Positions 26,371 through 37,100 of a stretch of 64,000 nucleotides of DNA are shown here, one piece after another (within the stretch, counting starts at the first letter, position 1; each line of letters starts with the position of its first letter). The stretch lies in assembly GCF_014489635.1 (NCBI RefSeq), contig NZ_CP060828.1, forward strand, positions 558,001 to 622,000, given 5' to 3'. The notes beneath the pieces are model-generated. The model made no database searches, was not told the DNA's origin, and worked only from the letters and a program-made list of their open reading frames with translations. Source of the stretch: Streptomyces roseirectus. GTDB lineage: Bacteria > Actinomycetota > Actinomycetes > Streptomycetales > Streptomycetaceae. The position numbers were made by a program, and so were the translations under genes.

Positions 26371-29300
26371 TCAGCGCACCTCGACCAGCAGGTCGCCGCC
26401 CTCCACCTGCTGGATCCGGTTGATCGCGAGCCGGGTCACGCGGCCCGCGGCCGGTGCGGTGATCGTCGCCTCCATCTTCATCGCCTCGATGGTGGCGACG
26501 GTCGCCCCGGCGGTCACCTCGTCGCCCTCCGAGACGGCCAGCGTGACCACTCCGGCGAACGGCGCCGCGACGTGCCCGGGGTCGGAGCGGTCGGCCTTCT
26601 CCGTGGCCGGGACGTCCGAGGCGGCGGAGCGGTCGCGGACCTGGATCGGGCGGAGCTGCCCGTTGAGGCCGGCCATGACCGTCCGCATGCCGCGTTCGTC
26701 GGCCTCGCCGATCGCCTGGAGCTCGATGAGGAGCCGCACGCCCGGTTCCAGGTCGACGGCGTACTCCTGGCCGGGCCGCAGCCCGTAGAAGAAGTCCTTG
26801 CTGTCGAGGACGCTGGTGTCGCCGTACGCCTGCCGGTGGGTCTCGAAGTCGCGGGTCGGGCCGGGGAACAGGAGCCGGTTGAGGGTGGCCCGGCGGTGCT
26901 TCTCCAGCCCCTCGCGGTCCTCGACGGTCAGCTCCTGGACGGGCCGCGCGGCCGGCCGGCCCTGGAGGGCGCGCGTGCGGAACGGCTCGGGCCAGCCGCC
27001 GGGCGGCGTGCCGAGTTCACCGCGCAGGAACCCGATCACCGAGTCGGGGATGTCGAACCGGTCCGGCGTCTCCTCGAAGTCCTCGGGCGCGACCCCGGCG
27101 CCGACGAGGTGCAGGGCGAGGTCGCCGACCACCTTCGACGACGGCGTGACCTTGACCAGCCGCCCCAGGATCCGGTCGGCGGCGGCGTACATCGACTCGA
27201 TCTCCTCGAACCGGTCCCCGAGCCCCAGCGCGACGGCCTGCGTGCGCAGGTTGGAGAGCTGCCCGCCGGGGATCTCGTGGTGGTAGACCCGCCCGGTCGG
27301 CGCGGCGAGCCCCGCCTCGAACGGCGCGTACACCCGCCGCACGCTCTCCCAGTACGGCTCCAGGTCGCCGACGGCCTGGAGGTCGAGCCCGGTCGTGCGC
27401 TCCGCGTGGTCGGTCGCGGCGACGATCGCGGACAGCGACGGCTGCGACGTCGTCCCGGCCATGGACGCCACCGCCCCGTCGACCGCGTCGACCCCGGCCC
27501 CGATCGCCGCGAGGTACGTCGCGAGCTGGCCGCCCGCCGTGTCGTGCGTGTGCAGGTGCACCGGCAGCCCGAACTCCCGGCGCAGCGCGCCGACCAGGGT
27601 CGCGGCGGCCGGCGCCCGCAGCAGCCCCGCCATGTCCTTCACGGCGAGGACGTGCGCCCCCGCGTCGACGATCTTCTCGGCGAGCCGCAGGTAGTAGTCG
27701 AGGGTGTAGAGCCGTTCGCCGGGGTCGGACAAGTCGGCGGTGTAGCAGAGGGCGACCTCGGCGACGGCGGTGCCGGTGCGGCGCACGGCGTCGATGGCGG
27801 GCCGCATCTGGTCGACGTCGTTGAGGGCGTCGAAGATGCGGAAGATGTCGATGCCGGTGGCGGCGGCCTCCTCCACGAACGCGTCGGTGACCTCGGTCGG
27901 GTAGGGCGTGTAGCCGACGGTGTTGCGGCCCCGCAGCAGCATCTGGAGGCAGATGTTCGGCACGGCCTCCCTGAGGGCCGCCAGCCGCTCCCACGGGTCC
28001 TCGGCGAGGAACCTGAGCGCCACGTCGTAGGTCGCGCCGCCCCAGCACTCCAGGGACAGCAGGTCGGGCAGGGTGCGGGCGACGAGCGGCGCGGAGGCGA
28101 GGAGGTCCTTGGTGCGCACGCGGGTGGCCAGCAGGGACTGGTGGGCGTCGCGGAACGTCGTGTCGGTGACGCCCAGGCGCGGGTTCTCGCGCATCCAGCG
28201 GGCGAAGCCTTCCGGGCCCAGCTCGATCAGCCGCTGCCGGGAACCGGCCGGGGGCTCTCCCTCGGGCGTGCGCGGCAGCTTCGCCAACGGGTCGAGGAGG
28301 GCGGGGCGTTCGCCGTGCGGCTTGTTGACGGTGACGTCGGCGAGGTAGGTGAGGAGCTTGGTGCCCCGGTCGGCGGAGGTGCGCGCGGTCAGCAGGTGGG
28401 GGCGCTGCTCGATGAACGACGTGGTGACGCGGCCCGCCTGGAAGTCGGCGTCGTCCAGGACCGCTTGCAGGAACGGGATGTTGGTGGCGACGCCCCGGAT
28501 GCGGAACTCGGCGACCGCGCGCCGGGCGCGGCCGATCGCCGACCTGAAGTCCCGTCCCCGGCAGGTGAGTTTGACGAGCATCGAGTCGAAGTGGGCGCTG
28601 ATCTCCGTACCGGCGTGGGTCGTCCCGCCGTCCAGCCGGATGCCTGAACCACCCGGTGAACGGTAGGCGCTGATGCGGCCGGTGTCGGGGCGGAAGCCGT
28701 TGGCGGGGTCCTCGGTGGTGATCCGGCACTGGAGGGCCGCGCCGCGCAGCTTCACCGTGTCCTGGGAGAGCCCGAGATCGGCCAGCGACTCCCCGGCGGC
28801 GATGCGGAGCTGGGACTGCACGAGGTCGACGTCGGTGACCTCCTCGGTGACCGTGTGCTCGACCTGGATGCGCGGGTTCATCTCGATGAAGACGTGGTTG
28901 CCGTCCCGGTCGAGCAGGAACTCGACGGTGCCCGCGTTGCGGTAGCCGATCTCGCGGGCGAACCGGACGGCGTCGGCGCAGATCCGGTCCCGCAGCTCCG
29001 GGTCCAGGTTCGGGGCGGGGGCCAGCTCGATGACCTTCTGGTGGCGCCGCTGCACCGAACAGTCGCGTTCGTACAGGTGGATGACACCGCCCTGCCCGTC
29101 GGCGAGGATCTGCACCTCGATGTGGCGGGGGTCGACGACGGCCTTCTCCAGGAAGACGGTCGGGTCGCCGAACGCGGACGCCGCCTCGCGGGAGGCCGCC
29201 TCGATGGACTCGCGCAGCGCCGCCGGGTCCTCGACGCGCCGCATGCCGCGCCCGCCGCCGCCCGCGACGGCCTTCACGAACACCGGGAAGCCGATCTCCC

Positions 29301-29745
29301 CGGCCGCCGCCACCAGTTCGTCGACGTCGTTCGAGGGCTGGGACGAGCCGAGGACCGGGACGCCGGCCGCGCGGGCGGCGGCCACCGCGCTCGCCTTGTT
29401 GCCGGTCAGCTCCAGGGTGCGGGCGTCGGGGCCGACGAACGTGATCCCGGCCTCCTCGCACGCGCGCGCCAGCTCCGGGTTCTCCGAGAGGAAGCCGTAC
29501 CCGGGGTAGACGGCGTCGGCTCCCGCGCGCCGGGCGGCGGCGACGATCTCCTCGACCGACAGGTACGCGCGCACCGGGTGGCCGGGTTCGCCGATCTCGT
29601 ACGCCTCGTCGGCCTTGAGGCGGTGCAGCGAGTTGCGGTCCTCGTGCGGGAACACGGCGACCGTCCGCGCGCCCAGCTCGTACCCGGCGCGGAACGCCCG
29701 GATCGCGATCTCGCCTCGGTTGGCGACCAGCACCTTGCGGAACAT
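26371..29745 (-). CDS. pyc: Pyruvate carboxylase
   Basis: 1124 residues, a full-length single-chain enzyme that makes oxaloacetate from pyruvate, bicarbonate and ATP. The N-terminal biotin carboxylase domain is 1 to about 450 (FRKVLVANRGEIAIRAFRA, the Gly-rich KAVAGGGGRGMRRV, EMNPRIQVEHTVTEEVTDVD). The carboxyltransferase barrel is about 530-820 (DTTFRDAHQSLLATRVR, the metal motif LHTHDTAGGQ). An allosteric linker follows, and then the biotinyl domain with IEAMKMEATI about 35 residues from the end. ATG 29745 begins exactly at the family start and has AAGG upstream; the frame is open to 29841 but that would overlap the promoter of the divergent kinase. It is an anaplerotic enzyme supplying the TCA cycle. 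Confidence 0.96.
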   Translation of the reverse strand: MFRKVLVANRGEIAIRAFRAGYELGARTVAVFPHEDRNSLHRLKADEAYEIGEPGHPVRAYLSVEEIVAAARRAGADAVYPGYGFLSENPELARACEEAGITFVGPDARTLELTGNKASAVAAARAAGVPVLGSSQPSNDVDELVAAAGEIGFPVFVKAVAGGGGRGMRRVEDPAALRESIEAASREAASAFGDPTVFLEKAVVDPRHIEVQILADGQGGVIHLYERDCSVQRRHQKVIELAPAPNLDPELRDRICADAVRFAREIGYRNAGTVEFLLDRDGNHVFIEMNPRIQVEHTVTEEVTDVDLVQSQLRIAAGESLADLGLSQDTVKLRGAALQCRITTEDPANGFRPDTGRISAYRSPGGSGIRLDGGTTHAGTEISAHFDSMLVKLTCRGRDFRSAIGRARRAVAEFRIRGVATNIPFLQAVLDDADFQAGRVTTSFIEQRPHLLTARTSADRGTKLLTYLADVTVNKPHGERPALLDPLAKLPRTPEGEPPAGSRQRLIELGPEGFARWMRENPRLGVTDTTFRDAHQSLLATRVRTKDLLASAPLVARTLPDLLSLECWGGATYDVALRFLAEDPWERLAALREAVPNICLQMLLRGRNTVGYTPYPTEVTDAFVEEAAATGIDIFRIFDALNDVDQMRPAIDAVRRTGTAVAEVALCYTADLSDPGERLYTLDYYLRLAEKIVDAGAHVLAVKDMAGLLRAPAAATLVGALRREFGLPVHLHTHDTAGGQLATYLAAIGAGVDAVDGAVASMAGTTSQPSLSAIVAATDHAERTTGLDLQAVGDLEPYWESVRRVYAPFEAGLAAPTGRVYHHEIPGGQLSNLRTQAVALGLGDRFEEIESMYAAADRILGRLVKVTPSSKVVGDLALHLVGAGVAPEDFEETPDRFDIPDSVIGFLRGELGTPPGGWPEPFRTRALQGRPAARPVQELTVEDREGLEKHRRATLNRLLFPGPTRDFETHRQAYGDTSVLDSKDFFYGLRPGQEYAVDLEPGVRLLIELQAIGEADERGMRTVMAGLNGQLRPIQVRDRSAASDVPATEKADRSDPGHVAAPFAGVVTLAVSEGDEVTAGATVATIEAMKMEATITAPAAGRVTRLAINRIQQVEGGDLLVEVR

Positions 29746-29867
29746 CCTGGATCCCTTCAGCCTGCCGGTGTCGGCACCCATGGTGTCGGCGCCGACCGCA
29801 CAGGTCCATGTGACCCGGGCCACCCCGCGCGCGGGGCACACGATCGGCGGTGTCCTATGCTCCGCGC

Positions 29868-31394
29868 ATGAACGACGCGGTCAGACGGGTGGTCGACGGG
29901 CGCTTCCGGCTGGAGGCGCGGCTCGGCGGGGGCGGCATGGGGCTCGTGTGGCGGGCGACCGACCTCGTGCTGCGGCGCGAGGTCGCGGTGAAGGAGGTCC
30001 GGCCCTCGGACCCCGACCTCGCCGAGTACGACCCCGAGGCCGCGCACCACCTCAGGCAGCGGGTGCTGCGCGAGGCGCGGGCGCTGGCCCGGCTCGACCA
30101 CCCCGGCGTCGTCACGATCCACCACATCGTCGACGAGGGCGACGGCACCTACCCCTGGATCGTCATGGAACTGGTGCCCGGCGGCTCCCTCGCCGACCGG
30201 CTCGCCGAGGGGCCGATGGACCCGGCGCGGGCCGCGCGGCTCGGGCTCGGCGTGCTGTCCGCGCTGCGCGCCGCGCACGACGCCGGGATCCAGCACCGCG
30301 ACGTCAAGCCCGCCAACGTCCTCCTGCGCCCCGACGGGCGGCCCGTCCTCACCGACTTCGGCATCGCCGCGATCCGCGAGGCGACCGCGCTCACCGCGAC
30401 CGGCTCCCTCATCGGCACGCCCGACTACATGGCGCCCGAGCGGGTCTCCGGCCAGTCCGGCGGCCCCGCCTCCGACCTGTGGTCCCTCGGCATGATGCTC
30501 TACACGGCCGTCGAGGGCCACCACCCGCTCCGCAGGGGGACGACGCTGGCGACGCTCGCGGCGGTCCTCAGCGAGGACATACCGCCCCCGGCCCACGCCG
30601 GCCCCCTCACGGGACTCCTGGTCCGCCTCCTCGACCGCGACCCGTCCGCCCGGCCGACGGCACAGGCGGTGGAACGGCTCCTGACGGAGGCGGCGGAGGG
30701 CCAGCACCGGCCGACGACGACGTCCTACCGCCTCCAGCCACCCGCACCACTCCCGGCGACGACCGTCCCCGACGCGCCCGTACGGCGGCAGCGCCGGTGG
30801 CCCGCCGTGGTCCTGCCGGGGGCGGGGGTGGCACTCGCCGGGGTGCTGGCATGGAACTTCCTGCCGCTGCGGGGCGACACCGGGACGGCCGGACCGTCCG
30901 CGACACCGACACCGTCGGTCTCCGCCTCAGCGGAGAGCGGCAGTCTGCTCACCCCGCAGGGCATCAAGACAGCGCTCGCGGCGATCGAGGAGAAGACGGG
31001 GCGCGACCGCTTCGGTTCGATCGGGGTGTACCCGGACTACGTCACGGCAGAGGTGATGGTGAACGGCAGCGACACCAAGACCGAGTCGTACACGTACCGG
31101 CCGGGCCAGGGGGCGAAGGAAGGCGTCATCAAGCGGAACATCTTCCCCAACTCCACGCCCTTCACCACGGACGGGTTCGCCTGGGACAAGGTGCCCGCGC
31201 TGTTCGCCGAGGCCGACCGGAAACTGAACGTCCCCGAGCCCGAACTCCGCTACCTGCTGGTGAGCGCGCCCAACAAGGTCTTCGACACGCCCGTCACCTT
31301 CAACGCCTACCTCTCCGACGCGTACGGCGGTTCCGGACACCTCGTCGCCGACTCCCAGGGCAAGATCACGAAACTCTATCCCGCCGCCAACTGA
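29868..31394 (+). CDS. Membrane-anchored Ser/Thr protein kinase (PknB-like) with a small extracellular domain
   Basis: 508 residues. The kinase domain is 10-275: glycine loop LGGGGMGLVW, K42 (VAVKEV), catalytic D145 (QHRDVKPANVLL), DFG at 163-165 and APE in YMAPERVSG. A Pro/Thr linker precedes one membrane helix at 311-333, then a roughly 160-residue outer domain (KTALAAIEEKTGRDRFGSIG..KITKLYPAAN) with no PASTA repeats that I recognise. It is probably a sensor whose ligand is unknown. ATG 29868 is chosen because TATGCT at 29856-29861 stands 6 nt upstream with no ribosome binding site, which suggests a leaderless mRNA. Confidence 0.9.
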   Translation: MNDAVRRVVDGRFRLEARLGGGGMGLVWRATDLVLRREVAVKEVRPSDPDLAEYDPEAAHHLRQRVLREARALARLDHPGVVTIHHIVDEGDGTYPWIVMELVPGGSLADRLAEGPMDPARAARLGLGVLSALRAAHDAGIQHRDVKPANVLLRPDGRPVLTDFGIAAIREATALTATGSLIGTPDYMAPERVSGQSGGPASDLWSLGMMLYTAVEGHHPLRRGTTLATLAAVLSEDIPPPAHAGPLTGLLVRLLDRDPSARPTAQAVERLLTEAAEGQHRPTTTSYRLQPPAPLPATTVPDAPVRRQRRWPAVVLPGAGVALAGVLAWNFLPLRGDTGTAGPSATPTPSVSASAESGSLLTPQGIKTALAAIEEKTGRDRFGSIGVYPDYVTAEVMVNGSDTKTESYTYRPGQGAKEGVIKRNIFPNSTPFTTDGFAWDKVPALFAEADRKLNVPEPELRYLLVSAPNKVFDTPVTFNAYLSDAYGGSGHLVADSQGKITKLYPAAN

Positions 31395-31414
31395 CCTGCG
31401 GTTAAGGTCGTTTC

Positions 31415-32062
31415 ATGCGTCTCGCCCTCTTCGATCTCGACGGCACCCTCGTCGACCGTGCCGCCGCCCTCTCCGCCACCGTCGCCGGGCTGTGCCGGGA
31501 CCACGGGTACCGGCCGGAGGTGGCGGAGTGGCTGCTCGCGGAACTGGCGGAGCACGGCGGCAGGGACGTGCTGGGCCGGCTGCCGGAGCGGTTCGGGGTG
31601 ACGGAGTCGGCCGAGCACCTGTGGCGGGTGTACGTGGACCGGATGGCGGCGTCGGTGGTGTGCCGTCCGGCGGTGCTGGAGAGCCTGGGCCGGCTGCGGG
31701 AGCGGGGCTGGAGCGTGGGCGTCGTGACGAACGGCTCGTCGGACCTCCAGCGCGCGAAGATCCGCTCGGCGGGCCTCGCGGACCTCGTGGACGGCATCGC
31801 GGCGTCCGGGGACATCGACGTGCGCAAGCCGGACGCACGCCTGTTCGAGCTGGCGGCGGCGCGGTGCGGGACGCAGCTGACCGCCGGGGACTGGATGACC
31901 GGGGACGATCCGGTGAAGGACATCGCGGGCGGCCGTGGGGCAGGGCTGCGGGCGATCTGGGTGCGGGGGCGGGCGTGGCCGGACGGCCTGGACGTGCCGC
32001 ACCACAGCGTGGCGGACGTCGTGGAGGCCGTGGATCACTTGCTGGAGCGGTCGGGCGGGTAG
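31415..32062 (+). CDS. HAD-superfamily hydrolase (phosphatase-like)
   Basis: 215 residues. Motif I is FDLDGTLVD (the second Asp as acid, the first as nucleophile), motif II VVTNGSS, motif III the lysine in VRKPDARLF, and motif IV TGDDPVKDIAGG. A helical cap lies between motifs I and II, so this is a subfamily I HAD of the phosphoglycolate phosphatase/haloacid dehalogenase kind. The substrate is unknown. It starts 20 bases after the kinase stop. A TAAGGT stands 6 nt before the ATG, so it may have its own leaderless promoter. Its last 28 bases overlap the convergent MASE1 gene. Confidence 0.88.
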   Translation: MRLALFDLDGTLVDRAAALSATVAGLCRDHGYRPEVAEWLLAELAEHGGRDVLGRLPERFGVTESAEHLWRVYVDRMAASVVCRPAVLESLGRLRERGWSVGVVTNGSSDLQRAKIRSAGLADLVDGIAASGDIDVRKPDARLFELAAARCGTQLTAGDWMTGDDPVKDIAGGRGAGLRAIWVRGRAWPDGLDVPHHSVADVVEAVDHLLERSGG

Positions 32063-33027
32063 GTGCGGTCGGACGCCGTGAGGTGTTCCAGGACCTCGGC
32101 CAGCTCCTCGCAGGCGCGTTCCACGGAGCGCCGGGTGTTGCGCTGCTCGGTGATGACGGCGGACAGCAGGAGCGCGGTGAGGGCGGTGGCCCCGTTGAAC
32201 GCCTGGAGTTTGAGCATGACCTCGACGTGGGTGAGCCCGTCGAAGGGGCCGACCCCGTTCGTCGCGGCGACCGTCGCCAGCACGGACGCGAACAGCACGC
32301 ACAGCATGCTCCCGGCCAGCTCGAACCTGAGCGCCGCCCAGATCAGCACCGGGTAGGTCAGGAACAGCATGTTGACGTGGTTGTGGGTGGCCACGGGGAC
32401 GATGACGCAGGCGGTCCCCGCGAGCGCGACGGCCTCCTTCCAGCGGGCGCGCGCCAGGAAGGGCCGGCGGGCGCGGTAGAGGGTGAGCAGCAGCGGCGTG
32501 ACGATCAGTACGCCCATCGCGTCGCCGACCCACCAGGCGACCCACACCGGCCAGAAGCCGTCGGCGGGGAGGGCGCCGGTGAGGACGGCGGTGCCGGCGC
32601 CGGTGGTGGAGCTGATCAGCATCGCGGTGAGGGCGGCGAGGAAGACGAGGGCGACGCCGTCGCGCAGGCGGGTGAGGTCGGTGCGGAAGCCGACGCGGCG
32701 CAGCAGGAGGTAGGCGCAGACGGGGGCGAGGGTGTTGCCGGCGAGGTTGGCGAGCATCGAGGGGTGCAGGCCGTCGCCGGAGAGGTGGAGGATCACGAAG
32801 AAGCAGCCCAGCGCGATGCCGGCCCAGGCTCGTAGGCCGACGATCAGCAGGCAGGTCAGAGCGACGCCGGTCGGGGGCCAGACGGGCGTGAAGACCGTGT
32901 CCTCGACGGTGAGGCGGCGCAGCAGGCCCAGCCGTCCGGCCCCGTAGTAGCAGGCGGCGACGGCCACCGTCCGGAGGGCGAGGACAGCCGCCCTGCGCAA
33001 CGTCGAGGAGGCCACCACAGGTGCCAT
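32035..33027 (-). CDS. MASE1-domain integral membrane protein
   Basis: 330 residues with about eight hydrophobic helices. The signature stretches WPPTGVALTCLLIVGLRAW, NLAGNTLAPVCAYLLLRRVG and WWVGDAMGVLIVTPLLL define the MASE1 membrane sensor. After the last helix comes a short coiled stretch (EQRNTRRSVERACEELAEVL) but no kinase or GGDEF domain. It therefore looks like a sensor separated from its output. It lies next to a PP2C phosphatase on the same strand (stop 33131), which is a candidate partner. The start at 33027 has only a weak ribosome binding site. Confidence 0.8.
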   Translation of the reverse strand: MAPVVASSTLRRAAVLALRTVAVAACYYGAGRLGLLRRLTVEDTVFTPVWPPTGVALTCLLIVGLRAWAGIALGCFFVILHLSGDGLHPSMLANLAGNTLAPVCAYLLLRRVGFRTDLTRLRDGVALVFLAALTAMLISSTTGAGTAVLTGALPADGFWPVWVAWWVGDAMGVLIVTPLLLTLYRARRPFLARARWKEAVALAGTACVIVPVATHNHVNMLFLTYPVLIWAALRFELAGSMLCVLFASVLATVAATNGVGPFDGLTHVEVMLKLQAFNGATALTALLLSAVITEQRNTRRSVERACEELAEVLEHLTASDRTYPPDRSSK

Positions 33028-33130
33028 CAGACACCGGGCGGGACGGGTCGGCCAGGTGAGGGGGCCGGGGGCGGGCCTTTCGGCTGAATTCCGGCGCCGG
33101 GGGTTTGCGCGTGACGCAAGGCCGCGCGCC

Positions 33131-33931
33131 TCACTCCTCGTCGAGGGCGACCACGAGCACCGCCGCGTCGTCCTCGTGCCCGACCCTCGTCGCGCCCTTG
33201 ATGACGGCGGCGGCCAGGGCCTCGGTGCTCATGCCGGCCACGGCGGCGACGCCGGCGAGGCGCACGACGTGGTCCAGGCCCTCGTCGAGGGGCAGGGCGG
33301 GGCCTTCGACGACGCCGTCGGTGAGGAGGACGAAGACGCCGCCGCTGGTGAGGTGGTGGCGGGAGACGGGGTACGCGGCGCCGGGCTGGATGCCGAGCGG
33401 TGGGCCGGGGTCGTCGTCGGCGATGCCGGAGCGGCCGTCGGCGGTGGCGCGGACGAAGGGGGTGTGGCCGGCGCGGGCGCTCTCCAGGACGCCGGTCGCG
33501 GGGTCGAGGCGCAGGAAGGTGCAGGTCGCGAAGAGGTCGCTGCCGAGGGAGAAGAGGAGGTCGTTGGTGCGGGCGAGGAGGTCGCCGGGGTCGCTGGTGA
33601 CGGAGGCGAGGGCGCGCAGGCCGACCCTGACCTGGCCCATGAACGCGGCGGCCTCGATGTTGTGGCCCTGGACGTCGCCGATGGACAGGGCGAGCCGCCC
33701 GTCGGGCAGCAGGAACGCGTCGTACCAGTCGCCGCCGACGTTGAGGCCGTAGCAGGCGGGTTCGTAGCGGACGGCGAGGCGGACGCGTGGCGGGCGGGGC
33801 AGGTCGCGGGGCAGCATGCCGCGCTGGAGGGCGATGGCCAGCTCCACCTGGGAGCGCTGCACCTCGGCCCGCGCCCGCGCCTGGGCGGTCAGCGACCGCA
33901 GCCGCGCCAGGAGCTCGTCGTCCGTCGTCAC
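33131..33931 (-). CDS. PP2C/SpoIIE-type serine phosphatase
   Basis: 266 residues. An N-terminal coiled segment (TDDELLARLRSLTAQARARA) leads into a SpoIIE/RsbU domain: ALQRGMLPRDLPRPP, VGGDWYDAFLLPDGR (metal Asp), IGDVQGHNIEAAAFM, SARAGHTPFVRA, VFVLLTDGVVEG and HEDDAAVLVVA (metal Asp). Such proteins dephosphorylate anti-sigma factor antagonists. There is no PAS, GAF or membrane domain of its own, so regulation must come from elsewhere, possibly the adjacent MASE1 protein. GTG 33931 is the best start I see (CAGG nearby); the frame is open far upstream, but that extension is antisense to the GH43 gene. Confidence 0.87.
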   Translation of the reverse strand: MTTDDELLARLRSLTAQARARAEVQRSQVELAIALQRGMLPRDLPRPPRVRLAVRYEPACYGLNVGGDWYDAFLLPDGRLALSIGDVQGHNIEAAAFMGQVRVGLRALASVTSDPGDLLARTNDLLFSLGSDLFATCTFLRLDPATGVLESARAGHTPFVRATADGRSGIADDDPGPPLGIQPGAAYPVSRHHLTSGGVFVLLTDGVVEGPALPLDEGLDHVVRLAGVAAVAGMSTEALAAAVIKGATRVGHEDDAAVLVVALDEE

Positions 33932-34022
33932 ACCTGGATTTTCACGAACGAACACCCGTTCCGCACCCCGGCCCGTGGGCCCGCGCCGCTCGTACCGGCC
34001 AACTCTCCCGCCGCATCTCGTC

Positions 34023-34083
34023 GTTCGACGGGTCGGACATTGTTCGAGACCTCTTGACGCCGCTCCTCGCCCCGGCTGACACT
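34023..34083 (+). promoter_or_regulatory. Candidate promoter of the GH43 gene with a repeated GTTCGA upstream
   Basis: TTGACG (34054-34059), an 18-bp spacer and GACACT (34078-34083) match a vegetative Streptomyces promoter and point toward the GH43 gene, leaving a leader of about 105 bases. GTTCGA occurs twice just upstream, at 34023-34028 and 34042-34047 (19 bp apart), and might be part of an activator or repressor site. Confidence 0.4.
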
Positions 34084-34195
34084 CTCGCCACACGACGTCA
34101 CACAGATGTAACCGCGCGGCCTTCTGGATGAAAGGCCGGGCGGCTGTGCCACGTCCACCCCCGTCCCTTCGTGTCCTCCGACAGGGAATCAAGAC

Positions 34196-37100
34196 ATGCC
34201 GCACATCGCACCCCCGGGCAGCCGCAGCCGGGCGAGACACCTGGTGGGCCGGCTCGCCGGGCTGACCGCCGCCTCGCTGGTCATCGGCCTCGCCGCGCCG
34301 GTCGTCTCCGCGCGGGCCGCGGACGCAGACTCGCTCACCGAGGGCCTGGCCCTCTGGTACAAACTGGACGCCTCCTCGGGGACGGCCACCGTGCCGGACG
34401 CCTCGGGGCACGGCCGTGACGGTGTCCTGAACGGCACCGGCGCCTTCGCGGACGGCCTCGCCTTCAACGGCACCGACACCTACGTCAAGGTCCCGGACGA
34501 CGTCATGAAGGGCATGGACGCGATCAGCGTCTCCTTCGACGTGCGGATGGACGCCTCCCAGCAGGCCCCGTACTTCCTGTACGGCTTCGGCAACACCAGC
34601 GGCACCGCCGGCGACGGCTACCTGTTCACGACGGGCAACGCGCTGCGCACCTCGATCGCGTCGGGCAACTGGTCCACGGAGCAGAACACGCGCGCCGACG
34701 ACGGCCACAACCTCGCGCGCGGCGTCTGGAAGCACCTCACCTACACCCAGTCGGGCACGACGGGCATCCTCTACGAGGACGGCGCCGAGGTCGGCCGCAA
34801 CACCTCGCTCTCCCTCACCCCGGGGTCGATCGGCGGCGGCAGGACGACCGCGAACTACCTCGGCAAGTCGGTGTACCCCGGCGACAAGCTCTTCCAGGGC
34901 AAGATCCGCGACTTCCGCGTGTACGACCGCGCCCTGACGAACTCCGAGGTCGAGACGCTGTCCCTGCCGGTCGCGACCGAGGGCGTGGCGGCCGACAAGG
35001 CGGCCCTGACCCTCGGCGACACCACCGGCGTCACCCAGAACCTGACGCTCCCGAAGTCCGGCCCGGCGGGCGGCTCGGCGATCACCTGGTCCAGCGACAA
35101 CCCGGACGCCGTCTCGGCGACCGGCGCCGTCACGCGCCCGGCGGCCGGTCAGCCCGACGGCAGGGCCACCCTGACGGCGACGATCCGCAAGGGCCCGGTC
35201 AGCGACACGAAGACCTTCGAGGTGACGGTCCTGCCCATGTTCGACGACGCGACGGCCGTCGAGCAGGCCGCCGGCTCCCTCACCGTCCACAACCTCGACG
35301 ACGCGCGCGGCAACCTCACCCTGCCCGCCACCGGCGACTTCGGCACGAAGGTCACCTGGACCTCGTCCGACCCGGCCGTCGTCTCGGCGGACGGCATCGT
35401 CCACCGCCCGGCGCACGGCGCGGGCGCGACCACCGCCGACCTGACGGCGACGGTCACGAAGGGTTCGGCGCGCACGACGCGCACGCTGACCGCGAAGGTT
35501 CCCGAACTCCCCGCCGCGCAGAAGCCCGAGGGCTACCTGTTCAGCTACTTCACGGGCGAGGGCACCTCGGACGGCGAGCAGTTGTACTTCGGTCTGAGCA
35601 AGGGCAACGACCCGCTGCACTGGCGGGAGCTGAACGACGGCCGCCCGGTGCTGACCTCGTCGCTCGGCGAGCAGGGCCTGCGCGACCCGTTCATCATCCG
35701 CTCCCCCGAGGGCGACAAGTTCTACCAGATCGCCACCGACCTCAAGATCTACGGCAACGGCGACTGGGACGCCTCCCAGCGCACCGGCAGCAAGTCCATC
35801 ATGGTGTGGGAGTCGACCGACCTCACCCACTGGACGAACCAGCGCCTGGTGCGGGTCTCCCCGGACAGCGCGGGCAACACCTGGGCGCCGGAGGCGTACT
35901 ACGACGCGAAGCTCGGCGAGTACGTCGTGTTCTGGGCGTCGAAGCTGTACGACAACGAGGCGCACTCCGGCGACACGTACAACCGCATGATGTACGCGAC
36001 GACGCGTGACTTCTACACGTTCAGCGAGCCGAAGGTGTGGATCGACCGGGGCTACTCGGTCATCGACTCGACGGTGATCCGCGAGGGCGGCACCTACTAC
36101 CGGCTCTCCAAGGACGAGCGCAACAACTCCTCGTCGACGCCCAACAGCAAGTTCATCTTCGAGGAGAAGAGCGACTCGCTGCTCAGCACCTCGTGGACGC
36201 CGGTCGCCGAGGGCATCGGCAAGGGCGCGATGAGCGCGGCCGAGGGTCCGCTGGTGTTCAAGTCGAACACCGAGGACAAGTGGTACGCGTTCCTCGACGA
36301 GTTCGGCGGCCGGGGCTACATCCCGTTCGAGACGACCGACCTCGACAAGGGTGTGTGGACGCCGTCCACGGACTACGACCTCCCGGCCCGCCCCCGCCAC
36401 GGCACGGTCCTGCCGGTCACCAAGGCCGAGTACGACCGCCTCCTGCGCGCCTACCAGCCCGACCAGCTGATCGAGAGCGTCCAGAACGTCTCGGTGAAGA
36501 CGCGGACCGGTCAGGCCCCGGTGCTTCCGGCGACGGTCCTCGCCCGGTACGCCGACGGCGTGGAGCGCCCGGAAGCGGTCACCTGGGACGCGGTCCCGGC
36601 GGACGCCTACGGGCGGCCCGGCACCTTCGAGGTCAAGGGCAAGCTGGCGGACGGCACGTCGGTGACGGCGGCGGTGACCGTCTCGGCGGAGGGCCCCGAC
36701 GTCCCGGCGGACCTCCTCGTCCACTACAAGTTCGACGAGGCCAAGGGCGACATCGCCGTCGACTCCAGCGGCCACGGCGGCCACGGCGGCCACGGCACGT
36801 ACGTCGGCTCGCCGTCCTTCGGCACCGGGGTGCACGGCGGTTCGGTGAAGCTGTCCGGCGGCTCGTACGTGAGGATCCCCAACGGCGTGCTGAAGGACGC
36901 GAGTTCGGTCACCGTCTCGACGTACGCGAAGTGGCAGGGCGGCGCCAACTTCCAGTGGCTGTTCGGCCTCGGCCCCAACAGCGACAAGTACCTCTTCGCG
37001 ACGCCCTCCAACGGCGGCTCGACGCTCTACTCGGCGATCACCAAGGCGAGTTGGTCGGCGGAGTCGAAGCTGACGGGCAACGCGGCGCTCACGCCGGGCA